This document shows positions 39,316 to 47,095 of a stretch of 64,000 bases of DNA, in pieces. The stretch spans positions 1 through 64,000 of the forward strand of contig NZ_CP029619.1 of assembly GCF_003176915.1 (NCBI RefSeq). The letters run 5' to 3'. A program made the position numbers and the translations under genes. Numbering within the stretch: position 1 is the stretch's first letter; the number at the start of each line of letters is the position of its first letter. Below the pieces are notes generated by a model, which ran no database searches, was not told the origin of the DNA, and saw nothing but the letters and a program-made list of their open reading frames with translations. The DNA comes from Candidatus Cardinium hertigii (GTDB taxonomy: Bacteria > Bacteroidota > Bacteroidia > Cytophagales > Amoebophilaceae).

Positions 39316-40059
39316 TTATACACGATTTCCTAGTAAGCCGTACACCAAGAATAGGTCTGCTATAAGAATAGCTAGACAGCTATTGGTTACGGCGTCTGTG
39401 CTAGCCTGTCCTACATCTAATGCTCCCCCTCTTGTGGTAAAACCTTTGTAACAAGCTAATGAGGAGAGCATAAAGCCATATACTAAGGACTTGTAGAGTG
39501 CGACATGTACGTCATATACATCAAATGCTTGTCTTAATCCATCCAAATAGGCTTTAGGGGAGAACGTGGTTAACCATGTACAAGCGAGATACCCACCGTA
39601 GATAGAAAGAAACATTGCAATAATAACCAGTAAAGGGAACATACAGACCGTAGCAATAATTTTAGGTAAAGCTAAGTAGTTCTTCGTATTGATACCCATA
39701 ATTTCTAAGGCATCGATTTGTTCACTAATGCGCATAGAACCTAATTCACTAGCTATACTAGAACTTATCTTTCCTGTAAACACAATACCAATAACGGTAG
39801 GAGCTAATTCTGAAACAGTCATATTGCGAACAGCAAGACCTATGATAGATTTGGGCATAAAAGGATTGGTCATTTGAGAGGCTAGTTGGACAAAAGTAGC
39901 ACTTCCCATAAAAATGGAAATGATACAAACAATCCCAACAGAATCGACACCGATTTGTATACATTCTTTAGTTAAACGTGCTAAAAACATACGGTAAGGT
40001 ACCGCGTTGCCAAACATAGCACGTAAAAAGAGCAAATAAGCCTTCAGCTCTTTTACCAT
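39316..40059 (-). CDS. mlaE: ABC transporter permease, MlaE type
   Basis: 247-residue inner-membrane permease. The MlaE-family core is visible: VGIVCIISIFMGSATFVQLASQ, LAPTVIGIVFTGKISSSIASELGSMRISEQIDALEIMGI, and a C-terminal GFTTRGGALDVGQASTDAVTNS segment. About five membrane spans. Pairs with the ATPase directly downstream. The start is at the ATG ending at 40059 (MVKELKAYLLFLRAMFG). Confidence 0.92.
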   Translation of the reverse strand: MVKELKAYLLFLRAMFGNAVPYRMFLARLTKECIQIGVDSVGIVCIISIFMGSATFVQLASQMTNPFMPKSIIGLAVRNMTVSELAPTVIGIVFTGKISSSIASELGSMRISEQIDALEIMGINTKNYLALPKIIATVCMFPLLVIIAMFLSIYGGYLACTWLTTFSPKAYLDGLRQAFDVYDVHVALYKSLVYGFMLSSLACYKGFTTRGGALDVGQASTDAVTNSCLAILIADLFLVYGLLGNRV

Positions 40060-40281
40060 GTGGTCTATTTATTAAATAAAAAATTACCTTATGATATGAT
40101 ATGATATAATAATAAGGTATAACAACACCCTAACCTAGCGCATCTGTAAGCAATCCAAACTAGCTTGCACTTTTTATATTTATAGGTCTTTTAACAAAAA
40201 ATTATACAGAGCGTAAGTTAACTATGAATTTTGGATAAAACAAAAATTAATGGGATAACATCCATTCCCTTTTAGATAATA

Positions 40282-41637
40282 TTAGGTTTTTGTTTTTGTC
40301 TTCCATTCAAAGCGCATGAGTAAAAGAAGGCTTAATACCATACGTTCCAATATTAAAGTCATCCAGACACCATTGATACCCCAATTTATCCCCCATTTAT
40401 TTTTTAGTATTAAAAAGTAGCACATACTTATCCCAATCAGCTGTGTAAAGGTACTACATATAAGCGGGAAAGTCTTATCATTTAACCCACGTAATACGCT
40501 ACTTCCCCAGTGAGATATGCTATAGAATAGTTGAAAAAGAAACAAATGATTAATTAACTCACAGACGAAAACGTTTACCCTACCTTCTGCTTTGTAGAAA
40601 GTAAAAATATAGGGGCCTAGAGCTAGTAAGATGCATCCAGTTATTAATGAGACCAATTCAATCATTAAGCAGGCTGTTAGGGCTACTTTTCTTACTATAC
40701 AGATATTATGTGATCTATGCTGTTGTGCTACATACATAGCGCCAGAAATACCTAACCCAATAGAGAAAATAGTAACTAGCTGACAAATATTGAATACAAT
40801 AGCATGGGTTGCTTGTTCTTCCATGCCAATCTTGCCTATTATAAAGGTGATCAAGAAGAGATAGCCCCCCTCTATGCCAAACTGTAGCCCAATAGGTCCT
40901 CCTATGCTCAATATTGCTTTGATATAACGCCAAGATATTTGATTGAATTGTAAGCGCATGGTGCATCCCTGTAATTGCAAAGTGTGACGGATATAGCTCA
41001 TACCTATGATAGCCGTAAGCATTTCTGAAAGTACAATAGAAATACCAACGCCCTTTAATCCAGGGAATGGGACTTTACTTTTTCCACACAACAGAAAATT
41101 AAATATAATATTAGCAATCAATGTAAGAAAAGCTAATTTCAATCCTATTTTTTCACGAGAAATTCCTTCTAGGTAGCGCCTAATCATTGTATTAACGGCA
41201 GAGGGTATAAGCGCGATAGCAAGCAATAATAGGTAAGAACGTTGGCCTACATCGATTGGATGGGGTAGTTTACTAGAAGATTCTAAATAAAAAGAGTACC
41301 CAACCAGAATCAGAAAAAAAACAGAAGCAAGAAAGAGATTCAGAAATAGAGCATGTTGTAGAATTTGCGTAGCTTTCCTATAATTTTTTTTATGCATGGA
41401 TCGAGCAGTTAGCAGTGAGACGCTCACAGAAATACCTGTATTAATTTTTTTAAAAAAATTAAATAAGGCATTGATACATAATGCATAAGCAGCGAAACAA
41501 ATACCCATACGGGTAATCACAATGGTATTGATAGCCTCCATCGCCAATGTATTAAGGATACTAAATGCAATAGGGTAGGTACGGATCAAGTAACCTCTTA
41601 CTAGCGCCCTATCAATAGAAGAAAAATGCCTTAGCAT
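40282..41637 (-). CDS. MATE-family efflux transporter
   Basis: 451 residues with about twelve membrane spans in two related halves, the MATE/NorM size. The family N-half RTYPIAFSILNTLAMEAINTIVI and GISVSVSLLTARSMHKKNYRKA, and the second-half IGGPIGLQFGIEGGYLFLITFIIG and GLGISGAMYVAQQ, are typical. MATE carriers export cationic drugs or metabolites using Na+ or H+ gradients. The substrate cannot be told from sequence. Stands alone, with a 220-base gap to mlaE. Confidence 0.88.
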   Translation of the reverse strand: MLRHFSSIDRALVRGYLIRTYPIAFSILNTLAMEAINTIVITRMGICFAAYALCINALFNFFKKINTGISVSVSLLTARSMHKKNYRKATQILQHALFLNLFLASVFFLILVGYSFYLESSSKLPHPIDVGQRSYLLLLAIALIPSAVNTMIRRYLEGISREKIGLKLAFLTLIANIIFNFLLCGKSKVPFPGLKGVGISIVLSEMLTAIIGMSYIRHTLQLQGCTMRLQFNQISWRYIKAILSIGGPIGLQFGIEGGYLFLITFIIGKIGMEEQATHAIVFNICQLVTIFSIGLGISGAMYVAQQHRSHNICIVRKVALTACLMIELVSLITGCILLALGPYIFTFYKAEGRVNVFVCELINHLFLFQLFYSISHWGSSVLRGLNDKTFPLICSTFTQLIGISMCYFLILKNKWGINWGINGVWMTLILERMVLSLLLLMRFEWKTKTKT

Positions 41638-41760
41638 AGAAAATAAATAGGCGAGTTATAATCATATACGTATATTACATTCATAGTAATAGTAAAGTAG
41701 ATCTGTTCATAGGATAGAGTTATACCCCTTTCCTAGCTTTATTAGTTTAAGCAACCACTA

Positions 41761-43464
41761 CTAATTTAAAGGTATATTTGTTAATAATGCGGGAAAGGGA
41801 AATAATTTTTTATCTATTGGAGTAATTCTTACTGGTGTCAAGCTACCTATTGTTTTCATGGTAAAATTACTTGCGACAGGTTTCATTCCAAATCTGCCAG
41901 GCATGCCACCATTTACAGAGGATAAAAATTGTTGGTGTGTCCCCATAGCTACTGCCTGGCGTATGATTTCTTCTTGGCCTACTGTTGGATATATGCTATG
42001 GATGATGGCTGCATCTGCTAAATAACTTATATAGCCTGTTCGATCTTTTCCACTTTTGCAATTAAATAATACGGAAGGGTATGCCTGTTTTTTATCCTGG
42101 TTTAGAATTGCCCTGCAGGCAATATAATTTGCACCAATAGCAGCATAATGATTAGACGGATTTATCAGATGTTTAACCCTATTAGTGCTATCAGAGCTAT
42201 CGGCTATCTGCTCTAAACTTTTTACTTTCTCCAAGAAAGTATTATGTGCTGAGCTTGTATCTTTTGCTTTGCTATCCTTTATCAGCTCTTTAACCTGATG
42301 CTTAAAAATCGGCGTTGTAAACATGCCAGGCGTGTTTACTGGAATGTACATCAAGCGATTGGTATCATTTACTATATAACGTGTTTGTTCAATGATCTTT
42401 TTTTCACTTAAATCATAAGACCCAAATTTCAACTCCACATCATTATTCAGAATCATGACTATTGTATTTCTATCCTTTGCATTTACTTGCGCCCAATTAT
42501 GCTGTGCAATCTGATCACTAGCCGCCGCATCCTCAATAAGAGAAGCCAATGTAGCGCTATGGTAGTAGCTACCTAGTACGGTCGCATTGCCCTTTTCGTC
42601 ATAAGCTAATACATTCTTTTGGTACGCATTTCGACATCCTGGAATAGAGCGAATTTGGGTAGGAATTAAATGGCTCCCCTCTAAAAACTTAGGCACATAG
42701 GCATCCACTAATTTCTTTTCAAAGAAATCTAAGCAACGGTACCAATCTTTGGATTGCCTATTCCTAAATTCTTCCTGTTGATCAGGTGTTAGTTTCAACC
42801 ATTTTTTATCTTCTAACCCGAATATTTTGTTTCCTATTTTAAATTGGGTGGTAACGTTATAGTGTGTATCATCTAATCCCACATAATTTTCTGCTCGTCT
42901 TAATTTTTTATTTATCCCCTCTAATGATTCATGTGGGAAGATACGCTCCTGCAGTAGCAAAATAATCTCCTTATTGAGGATCTTTGTTTGGTCAGTCCAG
43001 AAATTTTCATCGCATGATGTATAGAACGCATTAGCTGTATATGTATGCATAAAAGAAGCAGCTTTTTCCTTAAATATACCATCATCCTCGCCATACAATA
43101 AGGCTATTTTTGCCCCTGCACGATAGCTATTCATGATTATTACCACATAGTCTTCTGCTGCATAGAAGCTATGACAAGAAACCGCTAGGGCATCTCGTAA
43201 TAAGCTATCGCCAGCTAATTTCCATGTAATACCTCTCTTTTGATCAGCAGCTGCACGCAATTTTTGAATTTCCTTTGCAAAATCGAGCTGCTCAGCTGCT
43301 TTTGTAAGTGCTTGCCCTTGCAACTTGCTCTTCTTGGTAAGCGAACCTTTTATGGAATCTAAGTGGACAGGAAGCTTCCGTTTTTTATTTGTGCTTAAAC
43401 AGCTATCTGCTCTTGTAAAACAGATGAGCCATAGTATATTGTATAGAGGCTTTTTATAATACAC
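41761..43464 (-). CDS. SopB/IpgD-like inositol phosphate phosphatase, exported
   Basis: 567 residues, starting at GTG 43464. The active-site loop FNCKSGKDRTGY (about residues 462-473) is the CX5R signature with the exact CKSGKDRT of the bacterial type III effectors SopB and IpgD and close to that of eukaryotic inositol polyphosphate 4-phosphatases. Downstream, MGTHQQFLSSVNGGMPGRFG resembles the N-x-G-x-PG segment that follows the loop in SopB. The N-terminus is a short signal (ILWLICFTRADSC) whose end recalls the ADxCS motif of the secreted paralogs at 2010-6531. I infer an exported enzyme acting on host phosphoinositides. The remaining 440 residues match nothing I recognise. Confidence 0.7.
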   Translation of the reverse strand: MYYKKPLYNILWLICFTRADSCLSTNKKRKLPVHLDSIKGSLTKKSKLQGQALTKAAEQLDFAKEIQKLRAAADQKRGITWKLAGDSLLRDALAVSCHSFYAAEDYVVIIMNSYRAGAKIALLYGEDDGIFKEKAASFMHTYTANAFYTSCDENFWTDQTKILNKEIILLLQERIFPHESLEGINKKLRRAENYVGLDDTHYNVTTQFKIGNKIFGLEDKKWLKLTPDQQEEFRNRQSKDWYRCLDFFEKKLVDAYVPKFLEGSHLIPTQIRSIPGCRNAYQKNVLAYDEKGNATVLGSYYHSATLASLIEDAAASDQIAQHNWAQVNAKDRNTIVMILNNDVELKFGSYDLSEKKIIEQTRYIVNDTNRLMYIPVNTPGMFTTPIFKHQVKELIKDSKAKDTSSAHNTFLEKVKSLEQIADSSDSTNRVKHLINPSNHYAAIGANYIACRAILNQDKKQAYPSVLFNCKSGKDRTGYISYLADAAIIHSIYPTVGQEEIIRQAVAMGTHQQFLSSVNGGMPGRFGMKPVASNFTMKTIGSLTPVRITPIDKKLFPFPALLTNIPLN

Positions 43465-43605
43465 GACTTGCTAACGATAATTTAAACAACCTATTACCTT
43501 TTAATGAAATATAATATAATACTGCATTTTACTAATTTTATAGCAATTAATAAAACAATAAAACGCATTTGTCCTCAAAAATTATAGCATTACTATTTAT
43601 CCACC

Positions 43606-45669
43606 ATGTTGTTTGAACTTATAGCACCTTATGAACCTGCTGGGGATCAGCCAAAAGCTATTTTAGATCTGGTAAAGAACAGCAAAAGGGGAATACGCAA
43701 TCAAGTTCTTTTAGGTGTTACCGGTTCTGGTAAAACGTTCACTATAGCCAATACCATTAAGGAGCTTAACAAGCCTACGCTTGTTATCAGCCATAATAAA
43801 ACATTAGCAGCCCAATTATATGGCGAATTTCAAGCTTTTTTTCCTAATAATAAGGTGGAATATTTTGTATCCTATTATGATTATTACCAACCGGAAGTTT
43901 ATTTACCCGTTAGTAACATTTACATTGAAAAAGAATTAGCTATTAATGACGAATTAGAGCGTTTGCGCCTTAGTACGGTATCCAGCTTATTAAGTGGCCG
44001 CAAAGATATCATTGTGGTGGCTTCCGTTTCGTGTATTTATGGCATTGGTAAACCAGAAACATTTCAAGCCAATAGCTGTCTGCTCAAAATAGGTGCCCTA
44101 TTACCGCGGCATGACTTTTTAAATGTACTAGTAGGTATGCTCTATAGACGTCATAACCAAGATATGCCTTTCACCCGTGGTTGTTTTCGTGTGTTAGGGG
44201 ATACCATTGATCTATTTGTTGCTTATGCCGATTATGCGTATCGTTTGGTCTTTTGGGGAGATGAATTGGAAGCTATTTTTATGATAGAGCCTACTTCTGG
44301 TAGGCAAATCAAGGCAGAAAGAGAAGTAGTTATTTTTCCTGCTAATCTTTTCATGACAAATAAGGAAACCTTACAAGAAGCCATCCAACAAATCCAATTA
44401 GATCTTGCTGCGCAATTGACCTATTTAGAGCAAGCAGGTAAACTGGATGAATCCAAACGATTGCAAGAAAGAACCTTATTGGATCTGGAAATGCTTAAAG
44501 AATTAGGCTATTGTTCTGGTATTGAAAACTATTCACGCTATATGGATGGTAGAGTTGCTGGAGAGCGGCCCTACTGCTTGTTAGATTATTTTCCATCAGA
44601 TTACCTAATGGTTATAGATGAAAGTCATGTAACCATACCACAATTCAAGGCCATGTGGAGTGGGGATAGAGCGCGAAAAATAAATCTGGTAGAACATGGG
44701 TTTCGGTTGCCTGCTGCTATGGACAACCGACCATTACATTTTAACGAGTTCGAAAGTTTACTGCATCAAGTTATTTTTGTAAGTGCTACGCCTGCTGATT
44801 ATGAATTAGAGCGATCTAATGGTATTATTGTAGAACAAATTATACGTCCAACCGGGTTGGTAGACCCGCAAGTAGATGTGCGTCCCACTACCCATCAGAT
44901 GCAGGATATCTTAAACGCCATACATACTGTAGTAGCCAAAGAAGAGCGGGTGTTGATTACTACGTTAACCAAACGAATGGCAGAAAAACTAACAGATTAC
45001 TTGGTCAGTGCCCATATTCGTTGTAAATACATGCATTCTGAGATTAAAACACTGGATCGTGTTACCATACTGAATGAACTCCGTAAGGGTACTTTTGATG
45101 TATTGGTAGGTGTAAACCTCTTACGAGAGGGCTTAGATTTACCACAAGCCTCTTTAATGCTTATTTTAGATGCGGATAAAGAAGGATTTTTACGCAATAC
45201 ACGTTCTCTGATTCAAACCATAGGAAGGGTAGCACGTCATACAGAGGGCCATGTTATTATGTACGCCGATAGCCTAACAGCTTCCATGGAAAAAGCTATA
45301 AAGGAAACAGAGCGCAGACGTAAGCTGCAGATAGTCTATAATACCAAACACCATATTACGCCTAGATCTGTATATCAAAAACAAATAGATATAGAACTTG
45401 CAATACAAATAAATATACCTGAGGCGTATGGTATTATTAGCAGGGAGGCATATCCTGCAGTTACTGAAGACGTAGCGGTTGTTTATGGTAGTAAAAATGG
45501 GCTTCAAGCAGAAATTAAGAAATTAGAAGAACAAATGCATCAAGCTGCAGCTGCGCTGCGTTTTTTAGAAGCTGATCGGCTTAAAGCACGTATAGAACAC
45601 TTAAGGAAGGGGGAAAGGGGATTAGAGCTTGATTCAAACGAACAGAAGACAAGCCATAGGACGCCTTAA
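43606..45669 (+). CDS. uvrB: Excinuclease ABC subunit B
   Basis: UvrB, the damage-verifying helicase-like subunit of nucleotide excision repair. 687 residues. Walker A LGVTGSGKTFTIAN is near 38, the beta-hairpin region YYDYYQPEVYLP near 95, and the Walker B equivalent VIDESHVTIPQ near 340. The helicase motifs are intact, with GVNLLREGLDLPQ and LIQTIGRVARH near 545. The C-terminal UVR motif (EIKKLEEQMHQAAAALRFLEAD) that binds UvrC is kept. Its stop overlaps that of the convergent MscS gene. uvrA lies 1.4 kb downstream. Confidence 0.98.
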   Translation: MLFELIAPYEPAGDQPKAILDLVKNSKRGIRNQVLLGVTGSGKTFTIANTIKELNKPTLVISHNKTLAAQLYGEFQAFFPNNKVEYFVSYYDYYQPEVYLPVSNIYIEKELAINDELERLRLSTVSSLLSGRKDIIVVASVSCIYGIGKPETFQANSCLLKIGALLPRHDFLNVLVGMLYRRHNQDMPFTRGCFRVLGDTIDLFVAYADYAYRLVFWGDELEAIFMIEPTSGRQIKAEREVVIFPANLFMTNKETLQEAIQQIQLDLAAQLTYLEQAGKLDESKRLQERTLLDLEMLKELGYCSGIENYSRYMDGRVAGERPYCLLDYFPSDYLMVIDESHVTIPQFKAMWSGDRARKINLVEHGFRLPAAMDNRPLHFNEFESLLHQVIFVSATPADYELERSNGIIVEQIIRPTGLVDPQVDVRPTTHQMQDILNAIHTVVAKEERVLITTLTKRMAEKLTDYLVSAHIRCKYMHSEIKTLDRVTILNELRKGTFDVLVGVNLLREGLDLPQASLMLILDADKEGFLRNTRSLIQTIGRVARHTEGHVIMYADSLTASMEKAIKETERRRKLQIVYNTKHHITPRSVYQKQIDIELAIQINIPEAYGIISREAYPAVTEDVAVVYGSKNGLQAEIKKLEEQMHQAAAALRFLEADRLKARIEHLRKGERGLELDSNEQKTSHRTP

Positions 45670-46967
45670 TGAGGCTCTTTCCCTAGCTGTACCTGTAGTT
45701 GATCTGCTAGCTGTAGAATAAGTAGAATGGTCTGATTTCTATAGGCTTGTTCTAGTTGTACCTGTCTGCAATTTAAGTAAACATTAAAATGTATAACGAA
45801 GCCTTGTGTTTCCATATTTTCAATATATATAGCCGTTTTATCTGGCTTAGCAAGCGATTGAGCAGTAGCCATTTTATGCAGTCCCTCTATAAATTTAGTG
45901 AGGCGTTCCAAAGAAACCGTATAGCTAACAGGTATGGATAAGGAAACGATGCGCTCCGTTCTTTTGCTCATATTATCAATTTGACTATCTGCTAACTTTC
46001 CGTTAGGGATATATACGATAGACCCTTCCTTGGTTCGCAATAGGGTCGCCCTTAAGCCAACGGATTCTACCTTACCACGGATGGTACAAGCTATAATCTC
46101 ATCCCCTATTACAAAGGGCCTATCCATCATAATTAAAAAGGAGCCAAATATGTTTTGAATGGTATCTTTAGCAGCAAAACTAATACCCAATGTACAGAAA
46201 GAAAGCACGTTTGTTAATGCTTTAGTTTCAAAACCAAGCTTTGACATAATAGTTATAAAACCAATAAATAGGATAAAAATTTTCACTACCATGCTAAAAA
46301 GTGGCAACGTATATACTATGAACTTATTGGGCTGTTGTCTAGCTTGTATCCATTCTTGTATAATATTTACCACTTGATACAGCAAGCAAATGAATAGCAA
46401 GGAATGTATGGTTCCCAATACTGGATTTATAAAGCGTTCTATAATCTGAAAAGGAAATATGCGCAAAGAAATGCTTAAGTAGAAGAGGAGGATGTATATA
46501 AATAGGATACGTCTTACTACGTAATATTGTTCCGCACGCTGCCCTATACATCTATAGAGCAGCGCATGAAATAAGTAGGGGAGAAACCTATGCGTTAACA
46601 AAATAATAAACCCCATAGCTAGGAGAAATACGTATTGCCAGACTTCCAGCATGCAGTATTTCTTTTTACCTATTCCTTTAGGCAATAAATCATAACATAG
46701 GTTGCGCATCGTTACGTAAGTATGGTATTGCTTCAGACAGGCAATGCTTTTTTTGCTATAGCGGCCCTCTTCTTCCTGTGTAAGGCTACCCAACGTCCCA
46801 TCCGATTCTGCCCTATGGGCATGGTTCACGCAGCTGGAATGCGTATATACCGCATCATGCCAAGCATCCCAGTTGCCCTTCTGTACAGAAGTTACCGTAG
46901 CTTCTCCCTGAGCAGGCAATAGCATGTAATGCCCTATAAATAAAAAAATAAATGATATTTTTTTCAT
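45666..46967 (-). CDS. MscS-family mechanosensitive channel
   Basis: 433 residues. A signal peptide (MKKISFIFLFIGHYMLLPAQGEA) precedes a periplasmic stretch of about 75 residues, then four to five membrane spans. The MscS pore-lining region follows with GISFAAKDTIQNIFGSFLIMMDRPFVIGDEI near 255-290, and the beta domain has TIRGKVESVGLRATLLRTKEGSIVYIPNGKLADS. Releases osmolytes under membrane tension. The gene converges on uvrB with a four-base overlap of the ends. Confidence 0.9.
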   Translation of the reverse strand: MKKISFIFLFIGHYMLLPAQGEATVTSVQKGNWDAWHDAVYTHSSCVNHAHRAESDGTLGSLTQEEEGRYSKKSIACLKQYHTYVTMRNLCYDLLPKGIGKKKYCMLEVWQYVFLLAMGFIILLTHRFLPYLFHALLYRCIGQRAEQYYVVRRILFIYILLFYLSISLRIFPFQIIERFINPVLGTIHSLLFICLLYQVVNIIQEWIQARQQPNKFIVYTLPLFSMVVKIFILFIGFITIMSKLGFETKALTNVLSFCTLGISFAAKDTIQNIFGSFLIMMDRPFVIGDEIIACTIRGKVESVGLRATLLRTKEGSIVYIPNGKLADSQIDNMSKRTERIVSLSIPVSYTVSLERLTKFIEGLHKMATAQSLAKPDKTAIYIENMETQGFVIHFNVYLNCRQVQLEQAYRNQTILLILQLADQLQVQLGKEPH

Positions 46968-47095
46968 AATATTACATTTTAGTGGGTTGACTCACGTAAG
47001 CAATGCGGTACCTATAGCAACGCCAATAGGCTAGCTTATTATTTCACAAGGATGCTTACCATACACAATAGATTAAATTTAAAAAAACTGCTGTC

